Assembly (NCBI RefSeq): GCF_000272045.2
Contig: NZ_AJYZ02000040.1
Coordinates: forward strand, 139,415 to 203,414
Length of the DNA stretch: 64,000 nt
Reading direction: 5' to 3'
From: Vibrio crassostreae 9ZC13
GTDB taxonomy: Bacteria > Pseudomonadota > Gammaproteobacteria > Enterobacterales > Vibrionaceae
The notes below the pieces were generated by a model. The model saw only the letters and a list, made by a program, of their open reading frames with translations, was not told where the DNA came from and did no database searches. Below, piece after piece: positions 40,468 to 49,874 of this stretch. Positions within the stretch are counted from its first letter, which is position 1, and each line of letters begins with the position of its first letter. The translations under genes and the position numbers were made by a program.

Positions 40468-40505
40468 ACGCCCCGATCAGTAATGGTCGGGGCGTTTTCT
40501 TTTGT
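40468..40505 (+). terminator. Terminator of the cytochrome c4 gene
   Basis: ACGCCCCGATCA pairs with TGGTCGGGGCGT, followed by TTTCTTTT. Confidence 0.85.
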
Positions 40506-40572
40506 ATTGGTTTTATTAATGCGTTTTGTGTTTATGTCTGATTTATCAATGTGTGATCGATTTGTGTACAAA

Positions 40573-40617
40573 AGTGTGAAGTCGCACTCTTGTAGTCTTT
40601 TTGTAACACGGTAAAGT
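40573..40617 (+). promoter_or_regulatory. Promoter and candidate VarA/UvrY site of csrC
   Basis: An imperfect inverted repeat AGTGTGA-AG-TCGCACT (40573-40588) lies directly upstream of a weak -35 (TTGTAG 40590) and a -10 TAAAGT (40612-40617). Csr RNAs are activated by VarA/UvrY-type response regulators, so this repeat is a candidate site. Confidence 0.45.
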
Positions 40618-40623
40618 AACCGC

Positions 40624-40878
40624 CATCAGCTAGGAGCTGACTTAGATATGGATGATCATCTAGTCTAACGGTATAGACAGAAATGGATCAGGCTAGGACA
40701 GCCCAGCAACAAGGTGTTAGAAAAGGATAGCCAAAACTCATCAGGACGATGAACAACAAACAAATTTGGCATGGAAAGCACCAATAACAAATGGAGATTT
40801 GTGTACCAAGTTGAGTATGCAAATTTTGGCCGATATAGGCAGATTTAGAGAGCGATAGGTTTTCCTATCGCTTTTTTT
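40624..40878 (+). ncRNA. csrC: CsrB/CsrC-family regulatory RNA
   Basis: About 255 nt with no coding potential but eight GGA motifs (40633, 40650, 40685, 40696, 40725, 40744, 40773, 40793). Some sit in hairpin loops, e.g. TCAGC-TAGGA-GCTGA and GGCT-AGGAC-AGCC, the mode in which CsrA is sequestered. It ends in a terminator (AGCGATAGG/CCTATCGCT plus T run, 40851-40878). Its place between engB and yihI equals that of csrC in E. coli. It should titrate CsrA. Confidence 0.88.
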
Positions 40879-40963
40879 ATTGATTTGATGAAAAAACACC
40901 CAATACCTCTCCACTATAAACTCAGTTTCTGGTATGTTTCGCATCCCTGTTTAAGGATGTGCT

Positions 40964-41602
40964 ATGTATACTTGTCCCTTATGCCATCACCAAGGCGTGA
41001 ATCACTATTTTGAAGACAAACGCAGAGCCTATCTGCAGTGTCAGCAATGTGAACTGGTATTTGTTAAACCTGAACAAAGGTTAGAAGCAAAAGAAGAAAA
41101 AGCACACTATGATCTCCATGAGAACGATCCTAGTGATGCAGGCTATCGCCGCTTTTTATCTCGCATCGCGGATCCACTAACAGACAAAATTTCATCTAAC
41201 TCACACGGGTTGGATTTTGGTTGTGGCCCAGGCCCTACGCTATCTATTATGTTAGAAGAAGCCGGACACACCATGGAGTTGTACGATATCTATTACCACC
41301 CAGAACCCTCTGTGTTGGAAAAAACGTATGACTTTATGACTGCCACGGAGGTGATAGAGCATCTTTATCACCCAGACAAAGTGTGGCAGCAATGGTTGAA
41401 TTTAGTTAAACCCAAGGGCTGGATTGGTCTTATGACTAAACTAGTAATAGACGTAGACGCGTTTGCTGGTTGGCACTACAAGAATGACCCGACACATGTC
41501 GTCTTCTTTAGTCGTCAAACATTCCAGTTTTTGGCAGAGCGGGATAAGCTCGAACTAGAATTTTTTGGAAATGATGTAATTTTACTGAGGAAAGTGCAGT
41601 AA
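40964..41602 (+). CDS. Class I SAM-dependent methyltransferase with N-terminal zinc ribbon
   Basis: 212 aa. An N-terminal CPLC...CQQC pair (Cys4, 7, 26, 29) forms a probable zinc ribbon. The methyltransferase core has the SAM loop LDFGCGPGPTLS (about 83-94) and the post-motif TATEVIEHLYHPD. The fold resembles small-molecule or cyclopropane-type methyltransferases; the substrate is unknown. Its stop overlaps the yihI start by one base (TAATG). AAGGATG precedes its ATG. Confidence 0.85.
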   Translation: MYTCPLCHHQGVNHYFEDKRRAYLQCQQCELVFVKPEQRLEAKEEKAHYDLHENDPSDAGYRRFLSRIADPLTDKISSNSHGLDFGCGPGPTLSIMLEEAGHTMELYDIYYHPEPSVLEKTYDFMTATEVIEHLYHPDKVWQQWLNLVKPKGWIGLMTKLVIDVDAFAGWHYKNDPTHVVFFSRQTFQFLAERDKLELEFFGNDVILLRKVQ

Positions 41603-42159
41603 TGGGTCGTAGTAAGAAATCAAGAAAGCCGGGAGCACTTGGCGCTCCGGAGCCTATGGTTACTCGTAACCGTAGTGAATCTGATGTTGAAGGTCGTGAA
41701 CGTAAGCGTGTTAAAAAGCGTAAAGGCCTTAAGTCTGGCAGCCGTCACTCAGATGGTAGCGAAGCAAAACAGCGTAAAGCTGCACAAGCTCGTGATCCAC
41801 GTTTAGGCAGCAAGAAAAAAATTCCGCTGATCGTTGAACCAGCGAAGAAGCCGACTAAACAAGAGCGCAAGCTATCTAACGAACAAGAGTTAGAGATGCT
41901 TGAGAATGACGCTCAACTGAACACACTCCTAGATCGTATCGAAAATGGTGAAAACCTAGGTGCTGGTCTACAGAAGTTTGTTGATGAGAAACTTGATCGT
42001 ATCGAACACCTAATGGGACGCTTAGGTCTACTAGAGCCAGAAGACGATGAAGAAGAGATCTTCGAAGAAGCACCGGTTGCCTCTAAGAAGAAAGCGAGCT
42101 CTGACGAAGACTTGCTATCTCAATTCGAAGATTTCGATTTAGACAGCTTTAAAGGTTAA
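41602..42159 (+). CDS. yihI: Der GTPase-activating protein YihI
   Basis: A 185-aa, very basic N-terminal half (RSKKSRKPG, RKRVKKRKGLKSGSRH) and an acidic C-terminal half with ERKLSNEQELEMLENDAQLN, the Der-activating segment. It regulates the ribosome-assembly GTPase Der. Translationally coupled to the upstream methyltransferase gene and 6 nt from the DUF2489 gene. Confidence 0.93.
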   Translation: MGRSKKSRKPGALGAPEPMVTRNRSESDVEGRERKRVKKRKGLKSGSRHSDGSEAKQRKAAQARDPRLGSKKKIPLIVEPAKKPTKQERKLSNEQELEMLENDAQLNTLLDRIENGENLGAGLQKFVDEKLDRIEHLMGRLGLLEPEDDEEEIFEEAPVASKKKASSDEDLLSQFEDFDLDSFKG

Positions 42160-42165
42160 TAGCCA

Positions 42166-42654
42166 GTGAACGTAACCTTATTAGCAATTGCTGGTGGAAT
42201 TATCATTCTCGGCTTGGGCTCTTACGCAGGTTACCTTCTACTTCAAGTGAAGAAGCAGACGGAGTTGCAAAAGCAGCATCAAGCACTAGCCATTGAAAAA
42301 CGCAACGCGACGATTTACGAAAACGTAAATACTTTGTGCTTAGCGGGCATTCAAGGGCAATGTGACTTACCTGAGATCAGTATCCGAGTGTGTATCATTA
42401 TGGATAATGTTCAGGGTGATGAGCGTGTCGATTTTGATTCTGAGTATCCTGCTCTTTCTGAGCTGTACCATATCGTAAAAGATATGGCTCGCGGAGAGGC
42501 AAGACAGGAACTGACGAAGAAAGAGCGCATGCAGCAGAATCTCACGCGCCATAAGGCAGAGACTCGCTTGAATGATGCGGTCATTGAAGATCTGAAAAGG
42601 TTGCAAGAGAAGGTTAAACCTCTCAACAACCAAATCAACATTCAGATGATCTAG
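42166..42654 (+). CDS. DUF2489 membrane-anchored protein
   Basis: A 162-aa protein starting with GTG. An N-terminal membrane helix (about 3-26) leads to a cytoplasmic helical domain with the family motif ICIIMDNVQGDERVDF-like region (RVCIIMDNVQGDE). Function unknown. Forms an operon with yihI (6-nt gap). A weak hairpin GGTGT/ACACC (42694-42710) follows. Confidence 0.78.
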   Translation: MNVTLLAIAGGIIILGLGSYAGYLLLQVKKQTELQKQHQALAIEKRNATIYENVNTLCLAGIQGQCDLPEISIRVCIIMDNVQGDERVDFDSEYPALSELYHIVKDMARGEARQELTKKERMQQNLTRHKAETRLNDAVIEDLKRLQEKVKPLNNQINIQMI

Positions 42655-42938
42655 TCGCTAAGACTATTTAAAATAGAGGCTTGTTTAATACAGGGTGTTC
42701 TTGAGACACCTTATCTTTATAGATAGTGTTAAATGAGCCTTCTTACCTTTTGCGTCTCGTTAATCCCGACGCTTTGTTAGTGATCAAGCTAGCAGTTCTG
42801 AGTTTTTGTCTAAAAAATTGATTTTGTCTTGGAACGACCTTACAGGTCGTGTGGCAAAATAACCCGTCTATATTTTAATGTATGTAAAATGATTTGAGAG
42901 ACCTTAGGTTCTCGCGGATCTAAATTGGAAATACCGCT

Positions 42939-44330
42939 ATGTCGAGCAAGCCAGTAACAACGAATCAGCAAATCGTTTGGGATCAAGAGATCTTAAACAA
43001 GTACAACTATTCGGGACCTCGTTACACCTCATACCCAACTGCGTTGGAGTTTCATGAAGCGTTTACCGTCGCTGATTACGACATGGCGTGTACTCAATAT
43101 CCTGAGCGTCCACTCTCTCTTTACGTGCATATCCCGTTCTGCCACAAGCTTTGTTACTACTGTGGTTGTAATAAAGTCATTACTCGTCACTCGCATAAAG
43201 CGGATGAGTACCTTGATGTGATTGAACATGAAATCCGCCAACGCGCCTCTTTATTGAATGGCCGTGAAGTGACGCAATTGCACTTCGGTGGTGGTACGCC
43301 AACGTTCTTGACCAAAACACAAATCACTCGTTTGATGAGTATTTTGCGTGAAGAGTTTAACTTCACCGCTGACGCTGAAATCAGTATTGAAGTTGACCCG
43401 CGTGAGATTGAGCTAGACGTACTTGACCACCTGCGTAACGAAGGCTTCAACCGCCTGAGCATTGGCGTGCAAGACTTCAATAAAGAAGTGCAGAAACTGG
43501 TTAACCGTGAGCAAGATGAAGAGTTCATCATTGCGATGGTTAAACGAGCGAAAGAGCTAGGCTTCCGTTCAACTAACCTGGATTTGATCTACGGCCTACC
43601 AAAGCAGACTCAAGCTTTGTTCGCTGAAACATTGAAGCAAGTGTTAGAAATGAAGCCGGGCCGTTTATCGGTATTTAACTACGCACACATGCCTCAGCTG
43701 TTTGCGGCGCAGCGTAAGATTAAAGACGAAGATCTACCTGAAGCGAAAGAGAAAATGGCTATCTTGCAAGATACCATCGAGACGCTAACGGGAGCGGGTT
43801 ACCAGTTCATTGGTATGGATCACTTCGCACTACCTGAAGATGAGCTAGCCGTAGCACAGCGTGAAGGTATTCTGCATCGTAACTTCCAAGGCTACACCAC
43901 CCAAGGTGAAGCTGACTTAATTGGTTTCGGTGTTTCTGCGATTTCTATGGTTGGTGATGCTTACGCTCAAAACCAGAAAGAGCTGAAGAAGTACTACGCT
44001 CAAGTGAATGACCTGCGCCACGCGCTTTGGAAAGGTGTTGCTCTAGACAGTGACGACCTTCTACGTCGTGAAGTGATCAAACAGCTTATCTGTAACTTTA
44101 AGCTTGATAAAAACATGATCGAATCTGAGTTCTCGGTTAACTTTAATCGTTACTTCAAAGAAGATTTAGGGCTACTGCAAACCTTTATCAACGATGAGTT
44201 GGTTGAAGTTGACGACAAAGAAATCCGCGTGACTTTGCGTGGCCGTTTGCTGATCCGTAACATCTGTATGTGTTTTGATAAATACTTACGTGCAAAGGCT
44301 CGCCAGCAGCAATTCTCTCGCGTTATCTAA
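42939..44330 (+). CDS. hemN: Oxygen-independent coproporphyrinogen III oxidase
   Basis: A 463-aa radical-SAM enzyme converting coproporphyrinogen III to protoporphyrinogen IX without oxygen. The 4Fe-4S cluster motif is CxxxCxxC (Cys68, 72, 75, plus Cys77), preceded by YVHIPFCHKL. FGGGTPTFL and GYTTQGEADLIGFG are family signatures. It lies after yihI-DUF2489, as in enterobacteria. The 284-bp leader has a small perfect palindrome ACGACCT/AGGTCGT (42834-42850) but no clear FNR box was found. Confidence 0.96.
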   Translation: MSSKPVTTNQQIVWDQEILNKYNYSGPRYTSYPTALEFHEAFTVADYDMACTQYPERPLSLYVHIPFCHKLCYYCGCNKVITRHSHKADEYLDVIEHEIRQRASLLNGREVTQLHFGGGTPTFLTKTQITRLMSILREEFNFTADAEISIEVDPREIELDVLDHLRNEGFNRLSIGVQDFNKEVQKLVNREQDEEFIIAMVKRAKELGFRSTNLDLIYGLPKQTQALFAETLKQVLEMKPGRLSVFNYAHMPQLFAAQRKIKDEDLPEAKEKMAILQDTIETLTGAGYQFIGMDHFALPEDELAVAQREGILHRNFQGYTTQGEADLIGFGVSAISMVGDAYAQNQKELKKYYAQVNDLRHALWKGVALDSDDLLRREVIKQLICNFKLDKNMIESEFSVNFNRYFKEDLGLLQTFINDELVEVDDKEIRVTLRGRLLIRNICMCFDKYLRAKARQQQFSRVI

Positions 44331-44351
44331 TCGCTCGATAGAGAATAGAAC

Positions 44352-44388
44352 AATAAAAAATGCCAGCATCATGCTGGCATTTTTGTAT
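44352..44388. terminator. Bidirectional terminator between hemN and the GGDEF/EAL gene
   Basis: AAAAATGCCAGCAT pairs with ATGCTGGCATTTTT. Confidence 0.88.
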
Positions 44389-44413
44389 CTGACGCATTCG
44401 ATTTCTGCCTGGT

Positions 44414-46996
44414 TTAGGTGAGACTCTCAGTGGTATTTTGTTTGACCTTGGCACTTTGCTTGGAGTTGATGAGGTCGGTAGGCCATTGGTCAAACGGAAC
44501 TGGGCGACTGTATAAGAAGCCTTGAGCAAGCGGGCACTGCAGCTGCTTGAGAAGTTCAGCCTGTTGCTGTGTTTCAACGCCCTCTGCCACCAAGCTTACT
44601 TTGAAGCCCTTAGTGATGTTAACGATGGCCGCGACGATGGAGCTATCTAGGTTCTCTTTATCAAGTTTGCTGACAAAGCTGCGGTCGATCTTAAGGCAGT
44701 CGAATGGCAGTTTGTGTAAGTAAGCCAGTGACGAATAGCCGGTACCAAAGTCATCAATCGCAATTGATATCCCTAGTGCTTTTAGAGTCAGCATGTTATC
44801 GATGATGGTCGGGTCGTTGTCGACGATGCGTGATTCGGTGATCTCTAGTGTCAGGTTGCTTGCTGGCAGATTTGTGTCTCGCAACGTGCCTTTTACTTGT
44901 TCCACAAAGCCACTTTCACTCAGTTGATCGACCGACAGGTTAACGTGAATAGAGAAGTCCTTGCTCCACTTTCCTGATTCAATCGCGATGGCAGTATCTC
45001 GACACGACTTATGCAGAATTTGTTTTCCGATATCGTCAATGAGCCCGCTCTCTTCCGCGAGAGGAATGAACTCGAGTGGCGAGATCACCCCTTCATCCGT
45101 TATCCAGCGAGCTAAAGCTTCTGCTCCTATGGTCGAGCCAGATTCCAGATCAATAATAGGCTGATAAAACGGTTCGAACTGTTGAAGCTCAATCGCTCGG
45201 TTCATCCGCGCTAACATCTTGGTGCGATGTCTCGATGCTTTGCCCATTTCAAGGCTATAAATACAGACACTGGTTTTGTCTTGTTTCGCATTGCTCAATG
45301 CAATGCTGCTGCTGCGTAGCAGGAGTGTAATGTCGTGAAGATTCGAGACATTCACTATCCCCATCGATACCTTAATCACCACGCTTTCCGATTCCATTGA
45401 AAATGGGGAAGCGAAGGTTTGAAGTAAGCGGTTAGTCAGCAGCTGAACATCATCGCTTTGCGTTACGTTTGGCGCGTAGATGGCAAACTCATCACCACCA
45501 GTGCGAGCTAGTAGGTATTCGGATGGCAGTGTGCCTCTTAAACGAGCGGCCGCAATGATAAGTAGCTGGTCGCCATTGTAATGACCTAGGCTGTCATTGA
45601 TGTCTCGGAAGCGATCAATACCAATCAAATACAGTGTGCCTTTTTCGTTGTCGGGGTGTTTCTTGGCAGCGTCAATAAAGCCTTCACGGCTGTATAGCTT
45701 GGTTAATGAGTCATAGGTAAGTTGAGACTGTAATGCATGAAACGAAGCCTTTAAGTTGTTGGTCATTTCATTGAATGACTCGACCAACATGCTGGTTTCA
45801 TATATATGCCCTGTTTTTGGCATGCTCGCGTCCCAATCGCCCTTAGCAAGGCGTTTTGCCGCATCCGCTGTCGAGGTGATGGGTTGGGTTGCGCGATTAA
45901 AGGCAATTAATCCTGCAATGACCCCAATGCAGCTCAGTGCTAGCCCAAGCAACCAACTGTTTCTTTGATTTTCTGGCAATTCACCGAGCAGATTGCTTTC
46001 AGGGATCGACACCCCAATAAACCACGTGAGCCCGTGCTCATCTTCGTATGGGGTGATTTGGTTGAAGTAGCGTTCGTTGTCTAGGCTAAAACTAAAGCGC
46101 TGCTCGCCCAAATTCTCGATTAGGTGGAATTGCTCTACGTAGCTAGCACTCTCACGTATGACTGGATTAGCACTCTCTGTTGCTAGTTTGCGTTGCCCTT
46201 TGTTGGTTTGTCCTGTGCCCCATGAAACGACACTGCCTCCGCCTGAGTGCGCGACCAAGCGTTGCTGCTTATCGATGATGTAAACAGAGGCATCCGTTCT
46301 ATCTTTGAGCTTTCTGAGAAACGCATTGAAGGTATTGATTTTGATGTCGCTGACTACGACGGCTTTGAATTCATTATCATCATAGATAGGCGCTAGAGCA
46401 GATAAGGTGATTTCTTGACGTTCGTCAGCATTGGCATAAATTGGTGACCATAACGGTTTTTTCTGTGTCGCAATGGGTGTGTACCAAGGACGGATTCTAG
46501 GATCGTAACCTGAAATCACCGATCGAATGTCTTCACTAATTTTGCTGCCACGGTAAATGACCAGCTGATCATTGGTGCGTTCGTCTTGCACCATCAAGGT
46601 GTAGCCTTTGTTGGCTTCTTTGCGGAAACCGACGTAGTTACCATCTTCAGAACCAAAGCCGATCGCATCGAGTTGAGGTACAGCAGTGTAATGGTCTGAA
46701 AACGTATAAAAAATATAGTCTTGGACCTTACTAAGATTGCCTGCTTGATAAAGATGGTGGTAGCCGATGTTATGGCTGAGCGAGAGGTTGGCGTGAAATG
46801 GCTTTTCTAAAAAATTAGACAGGCTTTGATGAACATTGTCAGTCAGTGATGTCAGCTGGCGTGCACTAACATCACTCACCATCTCTTTGTAGCTTAGCTT
46901 TTGAGTGAAAACCATTACACCCATAGTGAACAGAAAAATCATCACGAATGGCAGAACCACTGCGGTTCTCAAAGTAATTTGTGTTTTCAAAGACAT
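44414..46996 (-). CDS. Cache-HAMP-GGDEF-EAL sensor
   Basis: 860 aa. An N-terminal membrane helix (about 10-32), a large periplasmic dCache-type domain (about 40-335, with DPRIRPWY), a second helix (about 343-365) and HAMP (about 366-420). Then a GGDEF domain with intact motif (500-504) and an EAL domain with intact EAL (626-628), LEITES, DDFGTG and LKIDRSFV. Both c-di-GMP synthesis and hydrolysis are possible. The Cache ligand is unknown. It lies between hemN and glnG, an insertion relative to E. coli. Confidence 0.92.
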   Translation of the reverse strand: MSLKTQITLRTAVVLPFVMIFLFTMGVMVFTQKLSYKEMVSDVSARQLTSLTDNVHQSLSNFLEKPFHANLSLSHNIGYHHLYQAGNLSKVQDYIFYTFSDHYTAVPQLDAIGFGSEDGNYVGFRKEANKGYTLMVQDERTNDQLVIYRGSKISEDIRSVISGYDPRIRPWYTPIATQKKPLWSPIYANADERQEITLSALAPIYDDNEFKAVVVSDIKINTFNAFLRKLKDRTDASVYIIDKQQRLVAHSGGGSVVSWGTGQTNKGQRKLATESANPVIRESASYVEQFHLIENLGEQRFSFSLDNERYFNQITPYEDEHGLTWFIGVSIPESNLLGELPENQRNSWLLGLALSCIGVIAGLIAFNRATQPITSTADAAKRLAKGDWDASMPKTGHIYETSMLVESFNEMTNNLKASFHALQSQLTYDSLTKLYSREGFIDAAKKHPDNEKGTLYLIGIDRFRDINDSLGHYNGDQLLIIAAARLRGTLPSEYLLARTGGDEFAIYAPNVTQSDDVQLLTNRLLQTFASPFSMESESVVIKVSMGIVNVSNLHDITLLLRSSSIALSNAKQDKTSVCIYSLEMGKASRHRTKMLARMNRAIELQQFEPFYQPIIDLESGSTIGAEALARWITDEGVISPLEFIPLAEESGLIDDIGKQILHKSCRDTAIAIESGKWSKDFSIHVNLSVDQLSESGFVEQVKGTLRDTNLPASNLTLEITESRIVDNDPTIIDNMLTLKALGISIAIDDFGTGYSSLAYLHKLPFDCLKIDRSFVSKLDKENLDSSIVAAIVNITKGFKVSLVAEGVETQQQAELLKQLQCPLAQGFLYSRPVPFDQWPTDLINSKQSAKVKQNTTESLT

Positions 46997-47104
46997 CTTT
47001 AGCTACAACTTTGGTGAATAGTGTACTGTAATTGTACCGACACTATTCAAACCAAGCGACACTTTTTTGGTTAAAAAGTAGCTGCATCGAGAATCATATA
47101 AGGT

Positions 47105-48508
47105 CTAGTACAGTTCTTTGAGTTTACGAGTTAGGGTGTTTCTTCCCCATCCCAAAACCTTAGCTGCATCCTGTTTATGACCATTAGTGTGGTGGAGTGC
47201 AGCCTCGAGCAGTATACGTTCAAACTCTGGTAGAGCGTAAGTGAGCAGCTCTTTTTCTCCTGAATCAAGCGCACATTTCGCCCAATTCGCGAGCAGTTGC
47301 TGCCAGTTATCCCCAGAACCTGAAGTGGTCACGACTTTTTCTTCCAACAATTCCGGTGGTAGATCGGAAGGCAGTATCTCGCTGCCGCTAGCCATCACCG
47401 TTAACCAACGACAAATATTCTCAAGCTGACGTACGTTACCAGGCCAATTGAGCTGGTTGAGCTTCAAAATGGTCTCAGGATGCAGTGTCTTCACTTCAAC
47501 ACCGAGCTCTTCGGCGGCGGATGCTAGGAAGTGATGAGTCAGCTTTTCAATGTCTTGTTTACGTTCGCGAAGTGCCGGGATATGGATTCGGATAACGTTG
47601 AGTCGGTGGAAAAGGTCTTCACGGAAGTCGCCTTCATGCACTAAGCGCTCAAGATCTTGGTGGGTTGCGGCAACGATACGAACGTCTACCTTAACTGCAG
47701 AGTGACCGCCGACACGATAGAACTGACCATCAGAAAGTACACGCAACAAGCGAGTTTGGATATCGAGTGGCATGTCACCGATCTCATCCAGAAATAGGGT
47801 GCCGCCGTTGGCTTGTTCAAAGCGTCCTTGGCGAACGCTGTTAGCACCGGTAAAGGCACCTTTTTCGTGGCCAAACAGTTCAGACTCGATCAGATCTTTG
47901 GGGATTGCTGCCATGTTCAAGGCAATGAAGGGCTTCTTAGCTCTTGGGCTGTGACGATGCAGAGCGTGAGCGACCAATTCTTTACCGGTACCCGATTCAC
48001 CATTGATCAGCACGGATATGGATGAGCGAGACAAACGGCCAATCGCTCGGAAAACCTCCTGCATTGCCGGTGCTTCACCGATGATTTCTGGCGCGTTGGT
48101 GTCTTCAGCGACCTCACTGGCTTGTTCGCGTTTCTGCTCTTGGCTGTGCGCGATCGCTCGTTCGACTAGAGTCAGTGTTTCATCAATATCGAACGGCTTT
48201 GGAAGATATTCAAAGGCGCCTTTTTGATAAGCATTCACCGCCGCATCAAGGTCTGAGTGCGCGGTCATAATGATCACGGGCAGGTCGGGAGAGCGTTGAT
48301 GAACCTGATGCAATAGCTCAATCCCGTCAATGCCGGGCATGCGAATGTCAGACACCAATACGTCCGGTGTCTCGCGCTCAAGCGCAAGCAACACGCTCTC
48401 AGCATCAGCAAATGTTTCACACTTAATATCCGCAGATGAAAGTGTTTTCTCTACTACCCAGCGGATAGAGCTGTCGTCATCGACGACCCAAACGTATCCC
48501 TTACTCAT
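47105..48508 (-). CDS. glnG: Nitrogen regulation response regulator NtrC
   Basis: 467 aa. Receiver domain with acidic pocket DDD (10-12) and phospho-acceptor Asp54 (SDIRMPG). The AAA+ domain has GESGTGKE, the sigma-54-contacting GAFTGA and FLDEIGDMP. A Fis-type helix-turn-helix forms the C-terminus (HKQDAAKVLGWGRNTLTRKL). It activates sigma-54 promoters, including glnA, under nitrogen limitation. It lies 121 nt after glnL. Confidence 0.97.
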   Translation of the reverse strand: MSKGYVWVVDDDSSIRWVVEKTLSSADIKCETFADAESVLLALERETPDVLVSDIRMPGIDGIELLHQVHQRSPDLPVIIMTAHSDLDAAVNAYQKGAFEYLPKPFDIDETLTLVERAIAHSQEQKREQASEVAEDTNAPEIIGEAPAMQEVFRAIGRLSRSSISVLINGESGTGKELVAHALHRHSPRAKKPFIALNMAAIPKDLIESELFGHEKGAFTGANSVRQGRFEQANGGTLFLDEIGDMPLDIQTRLLRVLSDGQFYRVGGHSAVKVDVRIVAATHQDLERLVHEGDFREDLFHRLNVIRIHIPALRERKQDIEKLTHHFLASAAEELGVEVKTLHPETILKLNQLNWPGNVRQLENICRWLTVMASGSEILPSDLPPELLEEKVVTTSGSGDNWQQLLANWAKCALDSGEKELLTYALPEFERILLEAALHHTNGHKQDAAKVLGWGRNTLTRKLKELY

Positions 48509-48629
48509 AATTCAATTCCTTTGCAGCCAAATCTATTGTGATAATCATTGTTGTTTTTATGATGTCTTAATCTTTGTGTTACCGAGCTAAGCCTTTCATC
48601 TCGCTGTCCAATAGCGAGGTTCTTATGAC

Positions 48630-49706
48630 CTAAATCGGTAGATAAATCGTGAATGTGGTGTTGCCTGGCCAGCTTTCAACATCAATTTTCCCATTGTGTT
48701 GATCGATCAGGTTTTGAGAAATCGATAGCCCCAGCCCTGTTCCACCTTCTCGTCCGCTGACCATTGGGTAAAACAGCGTGTCTTTTAAATCATCGGGGAT
48801 GCCCGGACCGTTATCGCTGATCTCAATACGAGCTGCGAGTTTGTGTCGCTGCCCGTGAATATTTGCTTGATGCACCGTTCTGGTGCGAATGGTGATTTTG
48901 CCAGAATCTTGAGTCTTTAGAATCTGCGCTGCATTGCTCACGATATTGAGCATCGCTTGTTCAACCTGTGCCGAATCCATCAAGATGTCCGGTAGGCTCG
49001 GGTCGTAATCCCTTTCGATGGCGAGCGTTGAACCCGATTCGAGCTCTACGAGCTGCCTGACTTTCTCAAGTATCTGGTGAAGGTTCTCTTCTGATTTAGT
49101 CCCCGGCTTCTGTGGGCCAAGCAGACGGTCGACTAAAGCTCTTAGGCGGTCGGCTTGCTCAATAATGATCTGCGTATATTCATTAAGAGATTGATCAGGA
49201 AGCATTTTCCCAAGTAACTGCGCCGCACCTCTTAAGCCACCGAGTGGATTTTTGATCTCATGTGCTAACCCGCGTACCAGCAACTTAGCCGCTTGTTGTT
49301 GTGCATGTTGGTTGAGCTCTTGGCTAAGGCGTCTTTGCTGGTCTATCTTGCGCATCTCAACCAATAACAGCGTCTCTCGCTGCCAAGATATTGGGCTAAC
49401 CGTGACTTCAAGCATCAGTGGGCGGTTATCAACAACGAAGGTAACGTCACTGTCGGTAATGCTCTGGCCACTTTGTAGCGGTTGCGTCAGAAGCGCCAAA
49501 TCAAGTGAAGCGTGTTGGATAAGTTGGCTCAGTGGATGATCAACGATGCGTCGTGCGCTCTGTGAAAAGAGCTGCTCAGCCGCCGGATTTGCGTATCGGA
49601 CATACAATTGCTCATCGAGCATTAATGTCGAAGTCACCATATTGTCGAGAATGGCGCTGGAAAGATGGTGTGTATCTATGCTGTCGCTTTTGGCTGATCG
49701 ATTCAC
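48630..49706 (-). CDS. glnL: Nitrogen regulation histidine kinase NtrB
   Basis: 358 aa. A PAS domain (about 15-120) is followed by the phospho-acceptor His149 in GLAHEIKNPLGGLRGA and a HATPase domain (DNGPGIPD, GREGGTGLGLS). It phosphorylates NtrC when PII signals nitrogen shortage. It starts with GTG; AAGGA lies 7 nt before it. A palindromic NtrC site overlaps its promoter region. A DUF4124 gene separates it from glnA. Confidence 0.96.
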   Translation of the reverse strand: MNRSAKSDSIDTHHLSSAILDNMVTSTLMLDEQLYVRYANPAAEQLFSQSARRIVDHPLSQLIQHASLDLALLTQPLQSGQSITDSDVTFVVDNRPLMLEVTVSPISWQRETLLLVEMRKIDQQRRLSQELNQHAQQQAAKLLVRGLAHEIKNPLGGLRGAAQLLGKMLPDQSLNEYTQIIIEQADRLRALVDRLLGPQKPGTKSEENLHQILEKVRQLVELESGSTLAIERDYDPSLPDILMDSAQVEQAMLNIVSNAAQILKTQDSGKITIRTRTVHQANIHGQRHKLAARIEISDNGPGIPDDLKDTLFYPMVSGREGGTGLGLSISQNLIDQHNGKIDVESWPGNTTFTIYLPI

Positions 49707-49737
49707 TATTTCGTCCTTGAACTGGTGTTTTTCTCAC

Positions 49738-49754
49738 TGCACCAAATTGGTGCG
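49738..49754. promoter_or_regulatory. NtrC-type site upstream of glnL
   Basis: TGCACCAAATTGGTGCG contains the symmetric GCACC-N5-GGTGC core and lies 32 bp before the glnL start. In E. coli an NtrC site at glnLp mediates autorepression; the same is likely here. Confidence 0.8.
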
Positions 49755-49874
49755 TAGCTAAGTTCAAGTATGGCGCATATCAACCAGAAGCTAAAGATAA
49801 TTCATTAGAGTCGCTGAAAGCTGCTTCGATTAGGTGAAAAGTAGAGGTTATTTGGCCTCTTTTAACACATTGGC

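Noticed and set aside
40741..40944. 67-aa minus-strand frame
   Set aside because: It lies over the CsrC-type RNA and its terminator, has no family resemblance and no ribosome site.
42896..42911. Short palindrome before hemN as an FNR site
   Set aside because: The sequence does not match TTGAT-N4-ATCAA and pairs poorly.
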